Assembly (NCBI RefSeq): GCF_001426405.1
Contig: NZ_LMEP01000023.1
Span: forward strand, 186,001 to 250,000
DNA length: 64,000 bases
From: Streptomyces sp. Root1304
GTDB lineage: Bacteria; Actinomycetota; Actinomycetes; Streptomycetales; Streptomycetaceae
Reading direction: 5' to 3'
Shown: positions 10,265 to 18,249 of the stretch, piece after piece
Position numbering within the stretch: the stretch's first letter is position 1
Layout: the number at the start of each line of letters is the position of its first letter
Position numbers and translations under genes: made by a program
Notes under the pieces: model-generated
The model's input: only the letters and a program-made list of their open reading frames with translations
What the model was told of the DNA's origin: nothing
Database searches by the model: none

Positions 10265-10450
10265 GCGCGCATTATTCCGCACGGGCGGGACGGGGTGGTG
10301 CGACCGGGCGGGGCAGGGGGTCCGGTCGGGCGTGCCCGCGGAGACCGTACCGACGCCCCTGGTGCGGCGGCGCGTTCCGCACCCTTGACGCCGCACCCGG
10401 CCGGTCCGACACTCAAGGGGCGGGAAACCCGAGCGAACAGGTAGGGAACC

Positions 10451-10705
10451 ATGGGACGCACCGGCCGGCGGGACACCGCGACCGCCGCGCACCTCCCGCG
10501 CTCCCTGCCCCACCTCACCTCGCGCCGCCACATCGACCTGCTGCGGGTCTGCAGCGCGGCGAGTCCGCCGCGCGAGGGGCACCTCCCGGCGTGTCGGCTC
10601 CGCGGCCCCGGGGCGCACCGGCCCGTCGCGCGCGGTCGGTCCCGGTTCGAGGCCCGCTTCGGGTCCCCGGCCCGGTCCCGCCGGGGTGTCCGTCCCACAG
10701 GCTGA
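10451..10705 (+). CDS. Cysteine leader-peptide-like ORF, unusually long
   Basis: An 84-codon ORF with a good AGGGA site before the ATG. Residues 25-37 (RRHIDLLRVCSAA) match the core of the short actinobacterial putative leader peptides found in front of sulfur-assimilation genes, which usually end soon after a conserved Cys. Here Cys34 is present but the frame stays open for another 50 codons, rich in Arg, Gly and Pro with a second Cys at about 49. Either the peptide is truly extended or the normal stop has been lost. It precedes two tandem hairpins and the GHR-like gene at 10997. A cis-regulatory role is inferred, not shown. Confidence 0.55.
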   Translation: MGRTGRRDTATAAHLPRSLPHLTSRRHIDLLRVCSAASPPREGHLPACRLRGPGAHRPVARGRSRFEARFGSPARSRRGVRPTG

Positions 10706-10740
10706 GACGCCCGTCCGCCGTCACGAGGTGCACGCGCTGG

Positions 10741-10829
10741 GCGAGGTCCCCGTCCGCCGTAGGGGACACACACCGTGCGAGGTCCCCGTCCGCCGTAGGG
10801 GACACCCGCGCCGTGCGAGGTCCCCGTCC
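10741..10829 (+). repeat. Tandem hairpin repeats between leader ORF and GHR-like gene
   Basis: A 29-bp unit occurs at 10741-10769 and identically at 10777-10805, with a truncated 15-bp third copy at 10815-10829. Each full unit can fold with GTCCCC and GGGGAC arms (10746-10751 with 10762-10767 in the first). The 10706-10996 stretch otherwise holds no gene that I can support. Confidence 0.7.
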
Positions 10830-10996
10830 GGCCGGAACGCCCCGCCGATCCCGCCCCGCCGATCAGGCCCGCGCCTCCTCCTTCCCGTACCCCTGCTGCC
10901 CCCGGACCCCGTGCCGCCCGCGCCACCGTCGCCCGTCCGCGACCGGCGCCCTCGCACGCCGCCCGGCCCAGCACCGAGCACCCTCAAGGGAGAAGC

Positions 10997-11857
10997 ATGT
11001 CCGTCGTCCCGTCCTCGCTGCTGCCCGCCTCCGCCGTCCCCGCCTTCCGCGGCCGCATCGGCCGCGACGTGCGCAGCGGCCACTACGCCGCACCGCACCG
11101 CTATCGCCTCCACGTCGCGCCCTCCGCCCCCGACTGTCTGAGGATCGCCCTCACCCACAGCCTCCTCGGACTCGACGACACGCTCCCCCTCACCGCCCTC
11201 CCCGAGACCCCCGGCACGCCCGACGGCGGATACGCCGCGCTCCGCCCGCTGTACGAGGCGAGCGCCCACCTCTACACCGGACCCGCCGCCGCGCCCGTCC
11301 TCAGCGACCGCTGGACCGGACGGATCGTCAGCACCCACGCCCCCGACATCCTGCGCGACCTCGCCCTCCGCTTCCGCGGCGAAGGCCCCGACCTGCTGCC
11401 CGAGGAACACCGGGACGCCATCGAGGCCGTCGCCGACCTGTGCGAACGCAGCGTCAACCGGGCCGCCCAGCACGCCGGCGAACTCGGGATCGACGGCGAG
11501 GCCGCCCACCGCGACCCGCTCACCGTCCTCTTCGCGGCCCTCGGCTCCCTGGAACGCCGCCTCGCCCGCACCCCCTACGTGCTCGGCGACGCGCCGACCG
11601 CCGCGGACGTCCACGTCTGGACCACCCTGGTCCAGCTCGACACCGTCCACCGCTGGCACCTGGACGCCGCCGCGATGGACCGCGTCGCCGGACACCCGGC
11701 CCTGTGGGCGTACGCCCGACGGCTCGCCGCCCGCCCCGAGTTCAGCCGCTGTCTCGACGTCGACGCCGTCCTGCGCCGCCACCGCGCCCACTGCCGGGGC
11801 CGCGAGGCGGCGGGCGCCGCGATCCGCCTCGTCGACTGGCCCGCCACCGCCCGCTGA
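10997..11857 (+). CDS. Glutathionyl-hydroquinone reductase-like (ECM4/GST-fold) protein lacking the active Cys
   Basis: A 286-residue protein. The C-terminal half fits the ECM4/omega-like GST helical domain: LERRLARTPYVLGDAPTAAD followed by VHVWTTLVQLDTVHRWH and GHPALWAYARRL. In glutathionyl-hydroquinone reductases the N-terminal thioredoxin-fold half carries a CPWAHR active site; the matching place here reads APSAPD, so the nucleophilic Cys is missing. Streptomycetes use mycothiol, not glutathione, so the thiol partner is unclear. A strong AAGGGAGAAGC site precedes the ATG. It follows a sulfur leader-like ORF and tandem hairpins, hinting at sulfur-responsive expression. The fold is likely; the reaction is unknown. 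Confidence 0.75.
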   Translation: MSVVPSSLLPASAVPAFRGRIGRDVRSGHYAAPHRYRLHVAPSAPDCLRIALTHSLLGLDDTLPLTALPETPGTPDGGYAALRPLYEASAHLYTGPAAAPVLSDRWTGRIVSTHAPDILRDLALRFRGEGPDLLPEEHRDAIEAVADLCERSVNRAAQHAGELGIDGEAAHRDPLTVLFAALGSLERRLARTPYVLGDAPTAADVHVWTTLVQLDTVHRWHLDAAAMDRVAGHPALWAYARRLAARPEFSRCLDVDAVLRRHRAHCRGREAAGAAIRLVDWPATAR

Positions 11858-11863
11858 CACCCG

Positions 11864-11904
11864 CCGCGCCCGGGCGGACGATGCCGGTCCGGCGCCGGGC
11901 GCGG
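11864..11904. terminator. Bidirectional hairpin between convergent genes
   Basis: A perfect 10-bp stem (arms 11864-11873 and 11895-11904) with a 21-nt loop fills the gap between the convergent stops of the GHR-like gene and the SDR gene. Confidence 0.5.
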
Positions 11905-11905
11905 C

Positions 11906-12943
11906 TCAGCCGATCCGATGACCCGCCAGGGGCCCCGTGGCGTCGCCCGCGCCCGCGCGGACCCCGCGCAGGAACGCGTCGAGGGCCTCCAGCGAACTCC
12001 GCGACGGCTCCCACTCCAGCTCCCTGCGGGCCCGCTCGGTCGCCAGCAGCGGCATCTGCCGCAGCGCGTCGAAGAGCCCCGGGGAGGCCGGGGCGAGCCG
12101 GAGCCGCCACGCCGCGGACAGGGCACCCCGCACGGCGCCCGCCGGCACCCGCACCGGCCGGGCCTTCAGCAGTTCGCCCAGGGCCGCCGCGTCGATCACC
12201 GGCTCGGCGGCCAGATTGAACGCGCCCCGGACGTCCCGCAGGAGCGCCCGGCGGTAGGCCTCGGCCGCGTCCTCGGTGTGCAGGACCTGGAAGCGCAGCC
12301 CCTCGAACTCGGGGAGCAGCGGCAGCAGATCGGGCCGCATCAGCTGGCCGGGGAAGAACCGCCCCGCGAAGATCCGCCGCTGCGAGCTCGCCGACTCCTC
12401 CTTGAAGAGGAAGGCCGGACGCATCCGCACCACCCGGATCAGCGGGTGATCCCGCTCGAACGTGTCGAGGACCCGCTCCAGATACGCCTTCTCGCGGGTG
12501 TACGCGGCCCCCGGCCAACCGTGTGTCGGCCATGCCTCGGACACCGGGGCGCCGCCCTTCGGGCCTGGGGAGTACGCCCCCACCGAGGAAGCGTGCACCA
12601 GGACCGGCACCCGCGCCGCCGCGACCGCGTCGAAGACCCGCACCGCGCCGAGCACGTTCGTCCGCCAGGTCTCCAGCGGATCGTGGGTCGGGCCGAACCG
12701 CCAGGCCAGATGCACCACCGCGTCCGCCTCGGCCACGTACGCGGCGAGCCGTGGCTCGTCCCCCTCCCGGGAGAGGTCCACCTCGGCCCACTCGACCCCG
12801 GGGAGGTCGAGTTCCGGCCGGCGCCGGGCGAGACCCAGGACCGAGCCGACGCGCGGCTCGCCGGCCAGGACCCGGACCAGGCTGGTCCCCACATTGCCGG
12901 TGGCGCCGGTCACGACCACCCGCGAGAGCGTGCTCGGGTTCAT
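11906..12943 (-). CDS. NAD-dependent epimerase/dehydratase family (extended SDR)
   Basis: A 345-residue cytoplasmic Rossmann protein. The dinucleotide site is VVVTGATGNVGTSLV (TGxxGxxG) at about 9-23. A VVHLAWRFGP strand, a VHASSVGAYSP catalytic Ser segment and a YTREK motif (YxxxK) complete the SDR triad. The ATG at 12943, rather than the one 12 codons upstream, places GGAG 6 nt before the start and leaves the normal short N-terminus before the Rossmann motif. Members reduce, epimerise or dehydrate sugar nucleotides or other carbonyls; the substrate cannot be read from sequence. It is divergent from the DUF5133 gene. Confidence 0.88.
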   Translation of the reverse strand: MNPSTLSRVVVTGATGNVGTSLVRVLAGEPRVGSVLGLARRRPELDLPGVEWAEVDLSREGDEPRLAAYVAEADAVVHLAWRFGPTHDPLETWRTNVLGAVRVFDAVAAARVPVLVHASSVGAYSPGPKGGAPVSEAWPTHGWPGAAYTREKAYLERVLDTFERDHPLIRVVRMRPAFLFKEESASSQRRIFAGRFFPGQLMRPDLLPLLPEFEGLRFQVLHTEDAAEAYRRALLRDVRGAFNLAAEPVIDAAALGELLKARPVRVPAGAVRGALSAAWRLRLAPASPGLFDALRQMPLLATERARRELEWEPSRSSLEALDAFLRGVRAGAGDATGPLAGHRIG

Positions 12944-13086
12944 GTCTCCGACCCTCCGCCATGGGCGGCGGAACCGCACCCCGGGCCGGCCCCCCGCACC
13001 GGCCCCGTCACGCAGCGTGTCCGTGTCGGTCGCGGGCGTGGCCGACGACCGGGAGTATGGAGCGACTCAGGAGACAGGAGTTCCCC

Positions 13087-13329
13087 ATGCTGCTGCCCGA
13101 CAGGAACACGGTCGACCGGCTGCTCCGGCAGTACCGCGCCCAGGAGCGGACCGTACTGGCCAGGCCGTGCGACCTGTCGGCCCGCCGGCGCTTCGAGGAC
13201 ACCGCGTACACGCTGTGCGTCCTCATGGGCGAGCGGACCGCCCGCGAAGCCGTCCACGCCGCCGAACGCCACCTCGGCGGGAGCCACCCCGCCTCCCGGC
13301 AGGCCCTCGAAGGGCTCCCCGGCGCCTGA
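13087..13329 (+). CDS. DUF5133 family protein
   Basis: An 80-residue helical protein starting MLLPDRNTVDRLLRQYRAQE and containing RRRFEDTAYTLCVLMGERTAREA, the recognisable centre of DUF5133, a small Streptomyces-restricted family of unknown function. AGGAG stands 8 nt before the ATG. No membrane segment or signal is present. It lies upstream of and in the same direction as the UvrA-like gene, with 184 nt between, so they may or may not be co-transcribed. Confidence 0.8.
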   Translation: MLLPDRNTVDRLLRQYRAQERTVLARPCDLSARRRFEDTAYTLCVLMGERTAREAVHAAERHLGGSHPASRQALEGLPGA

Positions 13330-13513
13330 GCCACCCGCCGGGAGGCCGGTCACGGCCGCCGGGCTGCGGATCACGAGGCCGATCAGGATTCGAGAAGCGT
13401 CGCCGTCCCGCCGCCCTATAGCGTGGCTGCCACGGACCCGCGATACGCCCGTCGTCGGACACGACGGGACGGCGCCGGTCCGTGTGCGGCCCCTCGCGAC
13501 AGGTGGAGAGACG

Positions 13514-15895
13514 ATGAGCAAGGCCCCCAGGGTGGACGAGCAGGCGGCGCACCCGGCCGACCGGCACGACCTGATCCGTGTGCACGGCGCACGGGAGAAC
13601 AACCTCAAGGACGTCAGCATCGAGATCCCGAAGCGCCGGCTCACGGTGTTCACCGGCGTCTCCGGCTCGGGCAAGAGCTCTCTGGTCTTCGACACGATCG
13701 CCGCCGAGTCACAGCGGCTGATCAACGAGACGTACAGCGCCTTCGTCCAGGGCTTCATGCCCACGCTCTCCCGCCCCGAGGTCGACGTCCTCGACGGCCT
13801 CACCACCGCGATCATCGTCGACCAGCAGCGGATGGGAGCCGACCCCCGCTCCACGGTGGGCACCGCCACCGACGCCAACGCGATGCTCCGCATCCTCTTC
13901 AGCCGCCTCGGCAAGCCGCACATCGGCCCGCCCAGCGCCTACGCCTTCAACGTCCCCTCGGTGAAGGCGAGCGGCGCGATCACCGTCGAGCGCGGCGCCA
14001 AGACGACCGTCAAGGCCAGCTTCAACCGCACCGGCGGCATGTGCCCGAACTGCGAGGGCCGGGGCACGGTCTCCGACATCGACCTCAGCCGGCTCTACGA
14101 CGAGACGAAGTCCCTCGACGACGGCGCGCTCACCATCCCCGGCTACACCCCGGGCGGCTGGAACTACCGCCTCTACAGCGAGTCCGGCTTCGTCGACCCG
14201 GGCAAGCCCATCGGCAAGTACACCAAGAAGGAACTGAAGGACTTCCTCCACCACGAGCCGACCCGCATGAAGATCGCGGGCATCAACATGACGTACGAAG
14301 GGCTCATCCCCCGGATCCAGAAGTCGTTCCTGGCCAAGGACAAGGAGGGCATGCAGCCCCACATCCGGGCCTTCGTCGAGCGGGCCGTCACCTTCACCAC
14401 CTGCCCCGAGTGCGAAGGCACCCGCCTCGCCGAGGGCGCCAGGGCCTCGAAGATCAAGCGGATCAGCATCGCCGACGCCTGCGCGATGCAGATCAGCGAC
14501 CTCGCCGAATGGGTCAGGGGCCTGTCGGAGCCCTCGGTGGCACCGCTGCTCACCGCGCTCCAGCTGACCCTGGACTCCTTCGTCGAGATCGGCCTCGGCT
14601 ACCTCTCCCTCGACCGGCCCGCCGGCACGCTCTCCGGCGGCGAGGCGCAGCGCGTCAAGATGATCCGGCACCTCGGCTCCTCCCTCACCGACGTCACCTA
14701 CGTCTTCGACGAGCCCACCGTCGGCCTGCACCCCCACGACATCCAGCGGATGAACGAGCTGCTGCTCCAGCTCCGCGACAAGGGCAACACCGTGCTCGTC
14801 GTCGAGCACAAGCCCGAGACGATCGCCATCGCCGACCACGTCGTCGACCTCGGCCCCGGCGCCGGCACGGCGGGCGGCAGCGTCTGCTTCGAGGGCACCG
14901 TCGAAGGGCTGCGGACGTCGGGCACCGTCACCGGCCGCCACATCGACGACCGGGCCTCCGTCAAGGACGGCGTGCGGAAGGCGACCGGAAAGCTGGAGAT
15001 CCGGGGCGCGGGCACCCACAACCTGCGCGACGTCGACGTGGACGTCCCGCTCGGGGTGCTCACCGTCATCACCGGCGTCGCCGGCTCCGGCAAGAGCTCC
15101 CTCGTGCACGGCTCCCTGCCCGCGGGGGACGACGTCGTGTCGATCGACCAGAGCCCGATCCGCGGTTCGCGCCGCAGCAACCCCGCGACGTACACCGGAC
15201 TGCTCGACCCGATCCGCAAGGCCTTCGCCAAGGCCAACGGCGTGAAGCCCGCGCTGTTCAGCGCCAACTCCGAGGGCGCCTGCCCCACCTGCAACGGCGC
15301 GGGCGTCATCTACACCGACCTCGGCATGATGGCCGGCGTCTCCTCCACCTGCGAGGACTGCGAGGGCAAGCGGTTCCAGGCCTCCGTCCTCGAATACCTC
15401 CTCGGCGGCCGTGACATCAGCGAGGTCCTCGCGATGTCCGTCGCGGAGGCCGAGGAGTACTTCGCCGACGGCGAGGCGAAGACCCCGGCCGCGCAGCGCA
15501 TCCTCGCCCGGCTCGCCGACGTCGGCCTCGGCTACCTCAGCCTCGGACAGCCGCTCACCACCCTGTCCGGCGGCGAGCGGCAGCGCCTCAAGCTGGCCAC
15601 GCACATGGGCGACAAGGGCGGCGTCTACATCCTCGACGAGCCGACCACCGGCCTGCACCTCGCCGACGTCGAGCAGCTCCTCGGGCTGCTCGACCGCCTC
15701 GTGGACTCCGGCAAGTCGGTCATCGTCGTCGAGCACCACCAGGCGGTCATGGCCCACGCCGACTGGATCATCGACCTGGGCCCCGGCGCCGGCCACGACG
15801 GCGGCACCATCGTCTTCGAGGGCACCCCGGCGGACCTCGTGGCCGCCCGTTCGACCCTCACCGGCGAACACCTGGCGGCGTACGTGGGGGCGTGA
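13514..15895 (+). CDS. UvrA-like ABC ATPase, short class II type
   Basis: A 793-residue soluble ABC protein with two nucleotide-binding domains. Walker A1 GVSGSGKSSL is at about 48-57, the first signature LSGGEAQRVKM at about 375, Walker A2 GVAGSGKSSL at about 525 and the second signature LSGGERQRLKL at about 685. Two CxxC...CxxC zinc modules are visible (CPNCEGRG with CPECEGTR; CPTCNGAG with CEDCEGKR). Canonical UvrA is ~940-1000 residues; this one is shorter by the UvrB-interaction region, as in UvrA2 and antibiotic self-resistance proteins such as DrrC. It probably binds DNA lesions or ligands in DNA-damaging-drug tolerance rather than classical repair. The ATG at 13514 follows GGTGGAGAG. 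A hairpin follows the stop. Confidence 0.92.
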   Translation: MSKAPRVDEQAAHPADRHDLIRVHGARENNLKDVSIEIPKRRLTVFTGVSGSGKSSLVFDTIAAESQRLINETYSAFVQGFMPTLSRPEVDVLDGLTTAIIVDQQRMGADPRSTVGTATDANAMLRILFSRLGKPHIGPPSAYAFNVPSVKASGAITVERGAKTTVKASFNRTGGMCPNCEGRGTVSDIDLSRLYDETKSLDDGALTIPGYTPGGWNYRLYSESGFVDPGKPIGKYTKKELKDFLHHEPTRMKIAGINMTYEGLIPRIQKSFLAKDKEGMQPHIRAFVERAVTFTTCPECEGTRLAEGARASKIKRISIADACAMQISDLAEWVRGLSEPSVAPLLTALQLTLDSFVEIGLGYLSLDRPAGTLSGGEAQRVKMIRHLGSSLTDVTYVFDEPTVGLHPHDIQRMNELLLQLRDKGNTVLVVEHKPETIAIADHVVDLGPGAGTAGGSVCFEGTVEGLRTSGTVTGRHIDDRASVKDGVRKATGKLEIRGAGTHNLRDVDVDVPLGVLTVITGVAGSGKSSLVHGSLPAGDDVVSIDQSPIRGSRRSNPATYTGLLDPIRKAFAKANGVKPALFSANSEGACPTCNGAGVIYTDLGMMAGVSSTCEDCEGKRFQASVLEYLLGGRDISEVLAMSVAEAEEYFADGEAKTPAAQRILARLADVGLGYLSLGQPLTTLSGGERQRLKLATHMGDKGGVYILDEPTTGLHLADVEQLLGLLDRLVDSGKSVIVVEHHQAVMAHADWIIDLGPGAGHDGGTIVFEGTPADLVAARSTLTGEHLAAYVGA

Positions 15896-15915
15896 CCGGG
15901 AGGGCGGACCTGAGC

Positions 15916-15947
15916 GGCGGCCCGGTGGTTCACACCCCCGGGCCGCC
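15916..15947. terminator. Hairpin between convergent UvrA-like and DUF6058 genes
   Basis: A perfect 10-bp GC stem (arms 15916-15925 and 15938-15947) with a 12-nt loop. It begins 20 nt after the UvrA-like stop and reaches into the last codons of the opposing gene. Confidence 0.6.
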
Positions 15948-16544
15948 GGCCGGGAACAGGACCCGGGGCCTGTCCACGCACGTGTCCCGCGAGGTGGGGC
16001 CGCCGAACCGTAGCCGGTCGTACGCCGTGAACGCCGGTTCCAGGGCATCGAGCTCGTCCACCCGCGCGTGGAGGGCGGCACGCCACTCCGGAGAGGGATC
16101 GGCAGGGGCGCTCTCCAGAGTCCCGGCGATCCCGGTCGCCAGCTCGTCCTTCCTGCGGATGTGCGCCGGAGTGACGCTGTGCAGACAGACGTACTGTCCG
16201 CTCAGATACGCCCTCCACTCCGCCTCGCCCCGCTCCCCGTCCTCCCAGTGCCCGGTGAACCAGGCACGCAGCCGGTCGGATCCGCCCGCCGCCTCGGTGA
16301 GCCGGAACAGGTCACACGGCACCATCTCCGTGCCGTCCGAGCGCAGATAGCCCGGCAGCGGAAGCAGCCCCGCCAGCATCAGCCGCCGGGCTTCGTCGGC
16401 GTCCCGGCAGCGCGAGGCGCACAGCGCCTCCAGGGCGACGAACTGTCCGGTGACGTACGCGTCGTCGGCCGCGGTCATCGGATGGTCGCCGTTCACCTCG
16501 CGGAACCGCTCCGCGATCCGCCGTACCAGCGTCCGGTCCGTCAT
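15930..16544 (-). CDS. DUF6058 family protein (natural-product-associated)
   Basis: A 204-residue soluble protein fitting DUF6058: YVTGQFVALEALCASRC near the N-terminus, then LMLAGLLPLPGYLRSDG, EMVPCDLFRLTEAAGG, and WRAYLSGQYVCLHSVTP. DUF6058 proteins are reported near natural-product genes in actinomycetes; the biochemical role is not established. The ATG at 16544 follows GGGGAG at good distance; the longer open frame upstream overlaps non-coding sequence. It is convergent with the UvrA-like gene, and no biosynthetic genes are adjacent. Confidence 0.75.
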   Translation of the reverse strand: MTDRTLVRRIAERFREVNGDHPMTAADDAYVTGQFVALEALCASRCRDADEARRLMLAGLLPLPGYLRSDGTEMVPCDLFRLTEAAGGSDRLRAWFTGHWEDGERGEAEWRAYLSGQYVCLHSVTPAHIRRKDELATGIAGTLESAPADPSPEWRAALHARVDELDALEPAFTAYDRLRFGGPTSRDTCVDRPRVLFPAGGPGV

Positions 16545-16713
16545 CACACCACTCCCCGGGGAAGGCCGTCCGAGGCCCTCCCGGACGGCGTCCCTGCAGG
16601 CTAGAAGCCGGACCGTACGGCGCCCGCCGAACCGTGGCCGACACGACCCGGTCCGATGCCTCCAGTGGCACCGCACGACCGGCGGTCCGTGGGACGACCG
16701 TCCGTCCGCGCGA

Positions 16714-17958
16714 TCAGCCCGCCCGGCGGGCCGCCCTGCGCCGCAGGCCCCACAGCGCCAGGGCGGCCGCGCAGGCCGAGCCGACGAGGGCCAGCGGAAG
16801 TCCGGCCGACGCGCCCGAGGGCTCCTCCCCGTCCGCGGCGGCCACCGCTCCGGCCCGGGGCGTCGAACCGTCCGCGCCCCCGCCGCCGTCCCGGGTCACC
16901 GACACCGCGCGGGTGCCCGCCTCGGCCGCGGCCTTCACCCGTTCCGGAAGGAGCGAGCCCACCGGCCGTACGCGCCCGGCCGACGCGAAGCCCCAGTCGA
17001 GCAGCTCGCGGGCCTCCTCGTACACCGTGAACCCGCCGCCGTCCTGCGGGTTCATCACCGAGACGACCAGCGTCCTGCCGTCCCGACGGGCGGCGGAGAC
17101 CAGGGTGTTGCCCGCGTTGCTCGTGTAGCCGTTCTTGATGCCGAGGAGCCCCGGGTAGCGGGCCACCCCGTCCGCGCCCGTGAGCAGCCGGTTGGTGTTC
17201 GCGATGCCGTACGACCAGGTGCCCGCGGGGAAGTCCGCGTAGGGCGTCGAGCAGTACCGGGTGAACGCCGGGTCCTGGAGGCCCGTCCGGCCGAAGAGGG
17301 CCAGGTCGTACGCGGAGGAGACCTGCCCCGGCGCGTCGTACCCGTCGGGCGACACCACGTGCGTGTCGTGCGCGCCCAGGGACCGGGCCTTCTCCTGCAT
17401 CTGCCGGGTCATCGACTCCCAGCCGCCGTTCATCGAGGCCAGGACGTGCACGGCGTCGTTCCCCGAGCTGAGGAACACCCCGTTCCACAGGTCGGAGACC
17501 TTGTACGTGTACCCCTCCTTCACCCCGACCAGGCTGCTGCCGTCCCCGATCCCGGTCAGCTCGGCATCGGCCACGGTGTGCCGCTCGGACGGCTCGTGGT
17601 GGGGGAGCGCGGTGAGGGCGAACAGCGTCTTCAGCGTGCTGGCCGGGGGCAGCTTCCGGTGTGCGTCCCGTGCGGCGAGCACCTCGCCCGACGAGGCGTC
17701 GGCCACCACCCACGACAGGGCGGAGACCGAGGGCACGGCGGGCGCGCCCGGCAGCGGCTGCACCTGCGTGCCCTTCCGGTCGAGCCGCGCCGGGTCGACG
17801 TGCTGCCGCGCGGGCGGCGTCGGCTCCCCGACGGAGGAGGCGGAGGTGACCGAGGAGGCGGGGGTGACGGAGGACGCCGCGGCCGCCGGAACGGGCAGCA
17901 CGAACAGCAGCGCCGCGGAACCGGCGGCGGCATGACGGACAGCTGACGTGACGATCAT
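16714..17958 (-). CDS. D-alanyl-D-alanine carboxypeptidase, peptidase S11 family
   Basis: A 414-residue exported penicillin-binding protein. It has a signal peptide (~1-28), then a Ser/Thr-rich segment, the catalytic domain (~75-330) with SxxK as STLK, SxN as SGN and the KTG-box as KNG (GIKNGYTSN), and a C-terminal hydrophobic segment (~390-405) followed by RRRAARR, i.e. a membrane anchor. It trims the terminal D-Ala from peptidoglycan pentapeptides outside the cell. The Thr-to-Asn change in the third motif occurs in other actinomycete members. It seems to be transcribed alone. Confidence 0.9.
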   Translation of the reverse strand: MIVTSAVRHAAAGSAALLFVLPVPAAAASSVTPASSVTSASSVGEPTPPARQHVDPARLDRKGTQVQPLPGAPAVPSVSALSWVVADASSGEVLAARDAHRKLPPASTLKTLFALTALPHHEPSERHTVADAELTGIGDGSSLVGVKEGYTYKVSDLWNGVFLSSGNDAVHVLASMNGGWESMTRQMQEKARSLGAHDTHVVSPDGYDAPGQVSSAYDLALFGRTGLQDPAFTRYCSTPYADFPAGTWSYGIANTNRLLTGADGVARYPGLLGIKNGYTSNAGNTLVSAARRDGRTLVVSVMNPQDGGGFTVYEEARELLDWGFASAGRVRPVGSLLPERVKAAAEAGTRAVSVTRDGGGGADGSTPRAGAVAAADGEEPSGASAGLPLALVGSACAAALALWGLRRRAARRAG

Positions 17959-18061
17959 TCAGCCACCGTAGGAACGGCTCGTCGGACGCGCAGATCGGAG
18001 TGCGCCGACCGGCGTAGCGGGTGTGGCGTACGGGTATGGCGCCGGGCGCCCCGCGCAGCTC

Positions 18062-18111
18062 GACGTGCCACCACCCGGCGTCGCCTGACGTGCCACCACC
18101 CGGCGTCGCCT
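18062..18111. repeat. 25-bp tandem repeat, two exact copies
   Basis: Two identical head-to-tail 25-bp units (18062-18086 and 18087-18111) plus a degenerate third start lie in the 290-nt gap between the divergent carboxypeptidase and two-RCK channel-like genes. No gene is supported in this gap. Confidence 0.8.
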
Positions 18112-18249
18112 GACGCGTCGCCACCCCGTGCCGTCCGACGCGTCACCAGCCCCGCGCCTCGGCCGGCTCCCGGCCGCCTCCGTACCGTTCCCCACCGCTC
18201 CGGAACGGCCCGCCGTCCCGTTGTCGGTGGCGCAGGGCATCCTTGTGAC

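Noticed and set aside
10686..11141. A 151-codon plus-strand frame across the tandem hairpins
   Set aside because: It consists of Arg/Pro-rich repeats and runs out of frame into the GHR-like gene, with no start site.
13709..16081. A 790-codon minus-strand frame antisense to the UvrA-like gene
   Set aside because: It is low-complexity Gly/Ala/Val/Glu/Arg translation of the complement of a clearly real ABC ATPase gene.
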